Positions 14,189 to 20,486 of a DNA stretch of 20,486 nt are shown here, one piece after another. Source of the DNA: DATBAK01 sp036787815 (lineage in GTDB: Bacteria > Actinomycetota > Acidimicrobiia > IMCC26256 > PALSA-610); assembly GCA_036787815.1 (NCBI GenBank), contig DAIQOP010000032.1, positions 1 through 20,486 of the forward strand. The letters are read 5' to 3'. The first letter of the stretch is position 1; every line of letters starts with the position of its first letter. The position numbers and the translations under genes were made by a program. A model generated the notes under the pieces. That model was not told where the DNA came from, made no database searches, and saw nothing but the letters and a program-made list of their open reading frames with translations.

Positions 14189-15463
14189 GTGGTCTCCGAG
14201 TCGGCCAGCCACCGGTCGCCGCCACCCCGGCCGGCCGATCGCGCCCGTCTGGCTGCCGCCGTGGCCGCCGGCCGCCTCGCGGGGCTCGCCTCGCGCCGCC
14301 TCGGCCGGGGCGAAGGCTGGGTCATCAGCGGCAAGACCTGCCTGGCCGTCTCGCCCGATGCCGCGAAGCAGCTCGCGGCCGGGCGGCGCATCGCCCTCGT
14401 GAGCGCCACCAACGGCAAGACCACCACCAACGCCATGCTCGCCGCCGCGCTCGCCACGCGCGGCGAGGTCGCGACGAACCGCACGGGCGCGAACGTCACC
14501 GAAGGGGTCGTCGCCGCGCTGCTCGAGCACCGCAGCGCGAAGCTGGCGTCGATCGAGGTCGACGAGCGGTTCATCCCGTGGGCGTTCGAGAATCTCGCGC
14601 CCGAGGTCGTCGCGTTCCTCAACCTCTCGCGCGACCAGCTGAGCCGGCTGAACGAGACGCGGATGATCGCGCAGCGCTGGCGCGAGTGCGTGGCCGCGCA
14701 TCCCGAGATCGCCGTCGTCGCGAACGCCGACGACCCGCTCGTCGTCTGGGCCGCGCAGACCGCGGTGAAGGTGGAGTGGGTCGCGGTTGGTCAGCCGTGG
14801 ACGGAAGATGCGATCGCGTGTCCGGCGTGCCAGTCGGTCATCGAGTTCTCGGGTCACGGCTGGGCGTGCACCGGCTGCGACTTCGAGCGCCCCGAACCCG
14901 ATATCGAACTGACGGCCGGCGGCCTCGTACTTCCCGACGGCACCGAGATCGACGTCGACCCCGCGCTGCCGGGTGAACGCAACCGGGCCAACGTCGCGAT
15001 GGCCGCCATCGCCGCGGCCCACCTCGGCGTCGAGCCGCGCGTCGCCGTCGCGGTCGCCGTCGATCTCCAGGGTGTCGCGGGGCGCTACCGCAAGGTGCAG
15101 GTCGGCAACTCGCAGGTGCGGTTGCTCCTCGCCAAGAATCCGGCCAGCTGGCAGGAGACGCTGCGCTTCATGCCGCCCCCGCCGTCGCCGGTCGTGTTGG
15201 TGCTCAACGCGCGCGATCCCGACGGCCACGACCCGTCGTGGATCTACGACGTGCCGTTCGAGGAGCTCGGCGACCGCCCCGTCATCTGCACGGGTGATCG
15301 CGGTTCCGATCTGTCGGTTCGCCTCGCGTACGCGGGCATCGAGCACGAGTGGCGGCCCGACGTCAACGAGGTGCTCGACCATCTCGCGTGGCCGGACGTC
15401 GACGTGGTCGCGAACTACAGCGCGTTCCAAGACCTGCGGAAGAGGTTCGGCCGTGTCTTCTGA
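14189..15463 (+). CDS. murT: Lipid II isoglutaminyl synthase, Mur-ligase-like subunit MurT
   Basis: The 424-residue protein has the MurT layout: a Mur-ligase central domain with ATP-binding TNGKTTTN (74-81), a four-Cys zinc ribbon inserted in it (Cys211, 214, 227, 230) and a C-terminal DUF1727 domain with KNPASWQETL (316-325) and HDPSWIYDV. MurT activates the D-Glu alpha-carboxylate of the lipid II stem peptide with ATP, and ammonia supplied by GatD converts it to D-isoglutamine at the cytoplasmic face of the membrane. The GTG start is preceded by GGGAGGAGG with a 4-nt spacer. The 3' end overlaps the GatD gene by 11 bases, as expected for a stoichiometric complex. The N-terminal 30 residues are poorly conserved in kind but in frame with a strong ribosome-binding site. 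Confidence 0.93.
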   Translation: MVSESASHRSPPPRPADRARLAAAVAAGRLAGLASRRLGRGEGWVISGKTCLAVSPDAAKQLAAGRRIALVSATNGKTTTNAMLAAALATRGEVATNRTGANVTEGVVAALLEHRSAKLASIEVDERFIPWAFENLAPEVVAFLNLSRDQLSRLNETRMIAQRWRECVAAHPEIAVVANADDPLVVWAAQTAVKVEWVAVGQPWTEDAIACPACQSVIEFSGHGWACTGCDFERPEPDIELTAGGLVLPDGTEIDVDPALPGERNRANVAMAAIAAAHLGVEPRVAVAVAVDLQGVAGRYRKVQVGNSQVRLLLAKNPASWQETLRFMPPPPSPVVLVLNARDPDGHDPSWIYDVPFEELGDRPVICTGDRGSDLSVRLAYAGIEHEWRPDVNEVLDHLAWPDVDVVANYSAFQDLRKRFGRVF

Positions 15464-16181
15464 GATCGCGATCGCGCTGCTCCGGCCCGGCCTGCTCGGC
15501 ACCTACGGCGACCGCGGCAACGCCACCGTGCTCGCGGTGCGGCTGCGCAAACGCGGGATTCCCGCTCGCGTGCTGGATCTCGATCGGGGTCCGGCCCCGA
15601 CCGATGCCGACATCTATCTGCTCGGTGGGGGAGAAGACGGCGCGCAGTCGGCCGTCGCGGCCGATACCCAACTCCGTTCCGCGCTCCACTCGGCGGTCGA
15701 TCGCGGCGCGGTCGTGCTCGCGGTGTGCGCGGGATTCCAGCTGCTCGGGAAGTCGTTCGAGACGGGTGGCGGCGCCACCGTCAAGGGCTTCGGTGTGCTC
15801 GACTGCAAGAGCCGGCGCCGCGAGGGTGAGCGGGCCGTCGGCGAGGTGTTCTCGAAACCCCGCGCCGACCTCGGTCTCCCGACGCTCACCGGGTTCGAGA
15901 ACCACGGTGGCGGCACGTGGCTCTCACCCGGTCTCGCTCCGCTCGGGCGGCTCGAGCTCGGCGTCGGCAACGGCGACGGGTCGGGCACCGAGGGCGCGAT
16001 CTCGAAGCGCGTCATCGGCACCTACATGCACGGGCCGGTGCTCGCCCGCAACCCCGCGCTCGCCGACCTGCTGCTGAGCTGGGCCGTCGGCAAGACCCTC
16101 GACCCGCTGCCGATGCCCGAAGTCGACCGCCTGCGGGCCGAGCGGCTCGCGGAGCGCCGCGGAAGCCGGATGCACAGCTGA
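15453..16181 (+). CDS. gatD: Lipid II isoglutaminyl synthase, glutamine amidotransferase subunit GatD
   Basis: The 242-residue class-I glutamine amidotransferase of the CobB/CobQ-like type has nucleophile Cys92 in LAVCAGFQLLG, the segment TGFENHGG (147-153) and the catalytic His193 in GTYMHGPVLARNP. YLLGGGEDGAQ (55-65) is the usual glutaminase oxyanion segment in this family. GatD hydrolyses glutamine and passes ammonia to MurT for lipid II amidation. The GTG at 15453 with AGAGG seven bases upstream overlaps the MurT coding end, so the pair is translationally coupled. The P450 gene begins two bases after this stop codon. Confidence 0.93.
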   Translation: MSSEIAIALLRPGLLGTYGDRGNATVLAVRLRKRGIPARVLDLDRGPAPTDADIYLLGGGEDGAQSAVAADTQLRSALHSAVDRGAVVLAVCAGFQLLGKSFETGGGATVKGFGVLDCKSRRREGERAVGEVFSKPRADLGLPTLTGFENHGGGTWLSPGLAPLGRLELGVGNGDGSGTEGAISKRVIGTYMHGPVLARNPALADLLLSWAVGKTLDPLPMPEVDRLRAERLAERRGSRMHS

Positions 16182-16183
16182 CC

Positions 16184-17254
16184 GTGCGCGACGATCCGGC
16201 ACGCGAGCTGCGCGAGTTCGATCTCACCGATCTCGACCAGTTCGCGAACGGCTTCCCGCATGCCGTGTTCGCGCGCCACCGCGCGGTGGCGCCCGTCTAC
16301 TGGCACGAACCGACCGCGCACACCCCCGACGGCGAAGGGTTCTGGTCGGTCGCGACGCACGCCGAATCGCTCGCGGTGATGCGCGACCCGCGCGTGTTCT
16401 CGTCGGAGACGGGCGGTGCGCGCCCGTTCGCCGCCACGGGAGGTGGCGATTTCGTCGCGGGCGTCGCGGGGGAGCTGCCGATGCAGGCGATCTGCCTGCT
16501 GCTCGGCGTTCCCGAATCCGATCGCCACACGCTCTTCGAATGGGTCGAGACGGCGTTCGACTTCCGTGACCGCGAGGCATTCGCGACCAACGACCTCGTC
16601 GCGGAATCGGGCCTGAAGATGTTCGAGTACGGCGCCGAGCTCATCGCCCGCAAGCGCGTCGAGCCGGCCGACGACATGCTCTCGGTCGTCGTGCACGCGA
16701 CGCTTCCCGGTGAGGATCCGCCGTCGCTCACCGACGACGAGTTGCACCTCTTCTTCAGCCTGCTGTTCGCGGCCGGTGCCGACACCACCCGCAACGCGGT
16801 TGCCGGCGGCCTGCTCGCGCTCGCGCAGCATCCCGAGCAGATGGCGGCGGTGCGGTCGGGCACGGTGCCGCTCGAACGGGCCGCCGACGAGATCGTGCGG
16901 TGGACGAGCCCGGCCGCCTACAACCGCCGCACCGCCACCGTCGACACGCAGCTCGGCGGCCACGGCATCGCCGCGGGCGACAAGGTCGTGTTCTGGGAGG
17001 CCTCGGCGAACCGTGACGAGCGGGTCTTCGCCGATTCGATGGCCTTCGACGCCGCGCGCGATCCGAACCCGCACCTCGGGTTCGGGCACGGGGTGCACCA
17101 CTGCCTCGGTGCGAGCCTCGCCCGGCTCGAGCTGCGGGTCGTGCTCGGCGAGGTGCTCGCCCGCTTCGACCGCATCGAGCTCGACGGGTCGCCCGAGTGG
17201 ACCCGGAGCAACAAGCACACCGGGATCAGAAGGCTCCCGGTGCGCGTCGCCTAA
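16184..17254 (+). CDS. Cytochrome P450 with an internal deletion of the B'-C helix region
   Basis: The 356-residue product is clearly a bacterial class I P450. The I-helix AGADTTR (197-203), the K-helix ExxR (Glu236 to Arg239, EIVR), and the heme-thiolate loop FGHGVHHCLG with Cys307 are intact. It would activate O2 on heme iron using electrons from a ferredoxin or similar partner not seen here. The N-terminus runs normally to RDPRVFSSETGGARPF (to about residue 82), but then passes in a few residues to GGGDFVAGVAGELPMQAICLLLG, the E-helix region. The intervening 50-60 residues of typical relatives, including the DPPxHTRxR motif of the C-helix that contacts the heme propionates, are absent with the frame kept. 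Relatives have about 400 residues. The enzyme may be inactive or altered. GTG start two bases after GatD; it appears to be in one operon with the genes on both sides. Confidence 0.88.
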   Translation: MRDDPARELREFDLTDLDQFANGFPHAVFARHRAVAPVYWHEPTAHTPDGEGFWSVATHAESLAVMRDPRVFSSETGGARPFAATGGGDFVAGVAGELPMQAICLLLGVPESDRHTLFEWVETAFDFRDREAFATNDLVAESGLKMFEYGAELIARKRVEPADDMLSVVVHATLPGEDPPSLTDDELHLFFSLLFAAGADTTRNAVAGGLLALAQHPEQMAAVRSGTVPLERAADEIVRWTSPAAYNRRTATVDTQLGGHGIAAGDKVVFWEASANRDERVFADSMAFDAARDPNPHLGFGHGVHHCLGASLARLELRVVLGEVLARFDRIELDGSPEWTRSNKHTGIRRLPVRVA

Positions 17255-17266
17255 TGTCGGCGGCCC

Positions 17267-18391
17267 ATGGAGTTCGGACTCTTCAACAGCCTCTATGTGC
17301 CGCACCACCTCAGCGACGGCAATCCCGGCGCCGAGCACGAGCGGCTCATGGACGAAGTCGCGATCGTGGTGGCCGCCGACCGGTGCGGCTACAAGTACAC
17401 GTGGGTCACCGAGCACCACTTCCTCACCGAGTACTCGCACCTCTCGGCGAACGAGGTGTTCCTCGGCTACCTCGCGGCGTGCACCGAGCGGATCCATCTC
17501 GGTTCCGGCATCTTCAACGTGACCCCGCCGGTGAACCACCCGGCGCGCATCGCGGAGCGCGTCGCGATGCTCGACCACCTCAGCCACGGCCGCTTCGAGT
17601 TCGGCATGGGCCGCGGCTCGTCGACCACGGAGCAGGCCGGCTTCGGCATCGACGACCCCGATCTCACCAAGGAGATGTTCGACGACGTCGTGGCTGAGTT
17701 CCGCCACATGTGGGCCGAGGGCGAGTACTCGCACGACGGCCGGTTCTTCTCGATGCCGCCGCGCAACGTGCTGCCGAAGCCGTACACGTTGCCGCATCCG
17801 CCGATGTGGGTCGCGGCCGGGAGCCCGTCGACGTTCGAGAAGGCGGGCCGCATGGGCCTCGGGGTCCTGTGCTTCACGATGGGCGGTCCGGAGCAGATCG
17901 CGCCTCTGATCGCCACCTACAAGGAGGCGATCAAGCACGCGGACCCCGTCGGCGGGTACGTGAACGACAACGTGATGGTGACCACGCAGCTGCTCTGCCT
18001 CGACGACCGCGACCGCGTGCGTGATCTCGCGTGCAATCTCACGATGGGTTACCAGAACAGCCTGTTGTTCAAGTATCTCGACACGTTCCCGCGGCCCGAC
18101 GGCATTCCCGAGTGGCCGGCGCTCATCCCCGAACCGACGCCGGCCGAGATCGACGAGCGGATGGCGTCGGGCGTGGTGATGTACGGCACCCCCGACGACG
18201 TGATCCCGGTCGTCCGCGCGTACGAGGCCGCCGGTGTCGACCAGGTCGTGTTCGGTCTGCTGTCGAGCACGATGCCGCGCGACGTCGCGATCGAGACGAT
18301 CGAGGTGTTCGGCCGCGACGTGCTGCCCGAGTTCGACCGCGACCCGGTGCACCGCACGACCCGCCAGCGCGAGGTGCAGATCGGGGCTTAG
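17267..18391 (+). CDS. LLM class (luciferase-like) flavin-dependent oxidoreductase
   Basis: The 374-residue protein has the luciferase-like TIM-barrel pattern: MEFGLFNSLYVPHH, GYKYTWVTEHHFLTEYS, ERIHLGSGIFNVTPPVNHPARIAERVAMLDHLSHGRFEFGMGRGSS and, near the end, MYGTPDDVIPVVRAYEAAGVDQVVFG. Such enzymes use reduced FMN, or F420 in actinobacteria, for oxygenation or hydride transfer; cofactor and substrate are not decided here. The ATG is 12 bases after the P450 stop, with no strong Shine-Dalgarno sequence, so it may rely on coupling. Together with the P450 it suggests oxidation of a hydrophobic compound, but that is inference from proximity. Its stop interlocks with the stop of the convergent alcohol dehydrogenase. 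Confidence 0.92.
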   Translation: MEFGLFNSLYVPHHLSDGNPGAEHERLMDEVAIVVAADRCGYKYTWVTEHHFLTEYSHLSANEVFLGYLAACTERIHLGSGIFNVTPPVNHPARIAERVAMLDHLSHGRFEFGMGRGSSTTEQAGFGIDDPDLTKEMFDDVVAEFRHMWAEGEYSHDGRFFSMPPRNVLPKPYTLPHPPMWVAAGSPSTFEKAGRMGLGVLCFTMGGPEQIAPLIATYKEAIKHADPVGGYVNDNVMVTTQLLCLDDRDRVRDLACNLTMGYQNSLLFKYLDTFPRPDGIPEWPALIPEPTPAEIDERMASGVVMYGTPDDVIPVVRAYEAAGVDQVVFGLLSSTMPRDVAIETIEVFGRDVLPEFDRDPVHRTTRQREVQIGA

Positions 18392-19482
18392 CCCCCGAAG
18401 GTGAGCACGCCGCGCGCGAGGGTTCCCTCGTGCAGCGCGGCGACGATCGTCTCGAACTCGGCGAGCGGCGCGGTGGCCGAGACCAGCTCGTCGAGCATGA
18501 GCCGGCCGTCGAGGTAGAGCGCGGCGATCATCGGGAAGTCGGCGTGCGGTCGCGCCGAGCCGTACCGGCACCCCATCACGCCCCGGTCGATCTGGGTCAA
18601 CCGCGTGATGACGGCCGACACGTGTGCTCCCGGTGGCGGCACGCCGATCGCGACGGCGGTACCACCCCAATCCAGCGTTTCGATCGCGCTCTCGAGGACG
18701 GCAGGGATCCCGGTGCATTCGAACGCCCAATCGACGCCACCTGCGAAGTGGATACCGGGTGCGGGGAAGAGCGCCCGCACCGTCTCGGTGGTGTCGGGCC
18801 CCGCGAGCACGAAGTCGGTCGCGCCGAAGTGGCGCGCCAGCGCTTCCTTCGCGGGGTTCGCGTCGACCGCGACGATGCGCGACGCGCCGACGAGTCGCAG
18901 TGCCTGCACGACGTTGAGCCCCACCCCGCCGATACCGAAGACGACGGCGGTCTCACCGGTGCGAACTCGCGCGCGGTTGAGCACCGCGCCCACGCCGGTG
19001 ATCACCCCGCACGCGATCAGGCATGCCGAGGTGAACGGCACGTCGGGGCTGATCGGCACGGCCTGCACCGCGTCGACGACGATCCGTTCCGCGAACGACG
19101 ACGTCGCCGCGAAGTTGTACGCGGGCTCGCCGCGGAAGGTGAACGGGCGGTCGAGGTTGCCGATCGACGAGCGGCAGCGGGTCGGGTTCCCGGCCGCGCA
19201 GGCCGCGCACCGCCCGCAGCTCGCCAGGGTCGACACCACCACGTGATCGCCCGGCTTCAGGCCGCGGACCGCGGCCCCGACCTCTTCGACGATCCCCGCG
19301 CCCTCGTGCCCGCACACCACGGGTGTCGGGAAGGGGATCGTGCCGTCGAGGACCGAGAGGTCGCTGTGGCAGACCCCCGCCGCCACGAGCCTCACGGCGA
19401 CCTCCGTGGGCCGCGGATCGCGAACCTCGAGCTCGTCGGTCACGATCACCTCGCCCCCGCCGATGTGGACGATGCCGCGCAT
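18388..19482 (-). CDS. Zinc-dependent alcohol dehydrogenase (MDR superfamily, class III-like)
   Basis: The 364-residue protein has catalytic zinc ligands Cys38 (CHSD), His59 with Glu60 (GHEGAG) and Cys157 (ACGVITG), structural zinc ligands Cys89, 92, 95 and 103, and the dinucleotide motif GIGGVG (182-187) followed by Asp206 (AVDANPAK), which points to NAD rather than NADP. It is most like the class III/mycothiol-type alcohol dehydrogenases that oxidise alcohols or cofactor-bound aldehyde adducts in the cytoplasm; the substrate is not set by these motifs. ATG at 19482 has AAGGGGAG just upstream, and family alignment begins here; longer in-frame extension is not supported. It converges on the LLM gene with interlocked stop codons and is divergent from the kinase-like gene. 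Confidence 0.93.
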   Translation of the reverse strand: MRGIVHIGGGEVIVTDELEVRDPRPTEVAVRLVAAGVCHSDLSVLDGTIPFPTPVVCGHEGAGIVEEVGAAVRGLKPGDHVVVSTLASCGRCAACAAGNPTRCRSSIGNLDRPFTFRGEPAYNFAATSSFAERIVVDAVQAVPISPDVPFTSACLIACGVITGVGAVLNRARVRTGETAVVFGIGGVGLNVVQALRLVGASRIVAVDANPAKEALARHFGATDFVLAGPDTTETVRALFPAPGIHFAGGVDWAFECTGIPAVLESAIETLDWGGTAVAIGVPPPGAHVSAVITRLTQIDRGVMGCRYGSARPHADFPMIAALYLDGRLMLDELVSATAPLAEFETIVAALHEGTLARGVLTFGG

Positions 19483-19708
19483 CTGGCTCCCCTTCCTCGC
19501 CCGCGGGCGCCGGAGGCCCGGAAGCGTCGGCCCGGACCGGCCGCGATTGGCGGCCGGACGGTACCTCAACCCCGATTTGACCACCGAGTGTCGCCATGAG
19601 ACCGCGGTCCGATATTCACCGGTATCCTGATGAGGCTGGGAAGGCCCCGATGGGCGGTGTCCGTGCCCGCGGCGATGTCGGTGGGGGCACGGTGGAGGAG
19701 AGGGTGCG
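19483..19708. other. Intergenic region between divergent alcohol dehydrogenase and kinase-like genes
   Basis: The 226 bp separate two divergent genes and should hold both promoters. The part around 19565-19630 is less GC-rich than its surroundings and contains GATATTCACCGGTATC (19611-19626), an imperfect GATA/TATC inverted repeat that could be an operator. I see a TTGACC at 19577 but no -10 at a proper distance. No RNA gene or small ORF stands out. Confidence 0.35.
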
Positions 19709-20486
19709 ATGCGCGGCGCGGTACGGCCGAGAGTGCTCGCCGTGGCCGCGGCCGCTGCCGCCGCTCTCGTCGCGCTCGGCGGCATCGCCACCGCCGCCGT
19801 CTGGGGCTTCCGGAACGGTCCCGGCCGGTCGACCAGCACCGTCGGGGGCTGGTTGCTGCTCGTGTGGGCCGGGGTCGCGATCGGCGTCGTCGTCGTCGTG
19901 GTGGTCGCGCTCATCGGCGCGCGCTCGCTCCGGCGCCCGCTCGTCGACCTCTCACGCGCCGCGGATCAGCTCCAGAACGAACGGCTCCCCGCGGCCCTGC
20001 GCGCGATCGAGGCGGGCAGCGAGCCCGCGCCCCGCGCGGCCATCACCGCGCCGGCCGAGCTCGAGAGCGTGGCCGGCGCGCTCGAAAACCTCGAACGGTT
20101 CGTGCACTACCACGCGAAGCGCGCCCAGCGCTCCGACCGCGACCTGGGACGGCTCCTGACCGGCGCGGCCGATCGCGTCGGCATGCGGGCCCGCCTCGCC
20201 GAGGGCATCGATCTCGGTCCTCCCGACGCGCTCGCGGCCGCCCTGCGCCACGACGAGGGCGCGTTGCGCGCGCTCGTGCCCGACTCGCGCGGTGAAGCGC
20301 CCGAAGAGACCCACGAGCCCGACGGGCCGGCGGGGAGCCCACGGGTAATCGCGGTCGGGCCCGGGCCTTCGGTGTCCGACACGGTCGCCGCGGCCGCGCT
20401 CACGACCGTACGCCCGCCGTCGGTCGCGGTGAGGGAGCTCGAGCCCGCGTTCGTCGAGACCGGAGCGGGCAGCGCCGTCATGGTCG
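19709..20486 (+). CDS. Two-helix membrane histidine-kinase-like protein, partial
   Basis: I read this frame by hand from the ATG at 19709 (GGAGGAGAGGG upstream); 259 codons stay open to the right edge. Two transmembrane helices (about 8-33 and 46-71) flank a loop of only about 13 residues, so there is no extracellular sensor domain. ARSLRRPLVDLSRAADQL starts a HAMP-like linker, followed by helical segments (ELESVAGALENLERFVHYHAKRAQRSDRDLGRLL) resembling the dimerisation region of actinobacterial nitrate/sulfonate-type sensor kinases. The segment matching their H-box, normally RLDHLATR, reads ALRHDEGALRALV (178-190), with Glu where the phosphate-accepting His is expected. The later SVSDTVAAAALTTVRPPSVAVRE resembles the lead-in to the ATPase domain, which lies beyond the window. 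Identification as a kinase is probable, not certain. Confidence 0.7.
   Translation, partial: MRGAVRPRVLAVAAAAAAALVALGGIATAAVWGFRNGPGRSTSTVGGWLLLVWAGVAIGVVVVVVVALIGARSLRRPLVDLSRAADQLQNERLPAALRAIEAGSEPAPRAAITAPAELESVAGALENLERFVHYHAKRAQRSDRDLGRLLTGAADRVGMRARLAEGIDLGPPDALAAALRHDEGALRALVPDSRGEAPEETHEPDGPAGSPRVIAVGPGPSVSDTVAAAALTTVRPPSVAVRELEPAFVETGAGSAVMV

Noticed and set aside
16022..18730. 900-codon open frame on the minus strand opposite the P450 and LLM genes
   Set aside because: His/Arg/Asp/Glu-rich composition typical of antisense reading of high-GC3 genes; plus-strand genes have clear family motifs.
19577..19582. TTGACC as a -35 box for the kinase-like gene
   Set aside because: The nearest -10-like hexamer (TATCCT at 19623) is about 40 nt away, far from the 16-18 nt needed.

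Overview
The window is about 20.5 kb of very GC-rich DNA with strong G/C bias at third codon positions, so long spurious open frames run opposite most real genes. Gene content fits a high-GC actinobacterium: a MurT/GatD pair, an LLM-class flavin oxidoreductase, a cytochrome P450, Thr-rich lipoprotein linkers and frequent GTG starts. The Thr-rich lipoproteins and the thiolase-like/DUF35 protein make me lean to Acidimicrobiia, but that is inference. I see no phage genes, transposase or CRISPR array.

Layout. (1) 1-1109, minus: a partial thiolase-fold/DUF35 fusion running off the left edge. It is divergent from a membrane-bound PAS-GGDEF-EAL c-di-GMP protein (1231-3546). (2) 3562-7632, minus: a tightly overlapping operon of ABC-2 ATPase, permease, alpha/beta-hydrolase lipoprotein and beta-propeller lipoprotein. 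(3) 7727-7801: tRNA-Cys(GCA), then a second ABC-2 module on the plus strand (7915-10439). (4) A MOSC protein (10519-11385) converges on a minus-strand group of DUF4349 lipoprotein, YihY/BrkB membrane protein and pyridoxamine-oxidase-like protein (13642 to 11382). (5) 13643-14188: an intergenic region holding a wrecked SLC13/ArsB-type transporter remnant, bracketed by two copies of a 47-bp inverted-repeat element. (6) 14189-18391, plus: MurT, GatD, an internally shortened cytochrome P450 and an LLM oxidoreductase, almost without gaps. (7) 18388-19482, minus: a zinc alcohol dehydrogenase. (8) 19709 to the right edge: the N-terminal part of a histidine-kinase-like membrane protein.

How the genes may work together. 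MurT and GatD form the enzyme that amidates lipid II, a cell-wall modification. The four-gene minus operon looks like an exporter plus two secreted lipoproteins. The P450, LLM oxidoreductase and alcohol dehydrogenase suggest oxidative metabolism of a lipid-like or xenobiotic substrate; the substrate cannot be read from the sequence. No complete, clearly novel system is evident. The strongest oddities are the 47-bp repeat pair around the transporter remnant, the P450 lacking its C-helix region, the hydrolase with no ordinary start codon, and the two putative non-canonical active sites (thiolase-like without Cys, kinase-like without the H-box His).
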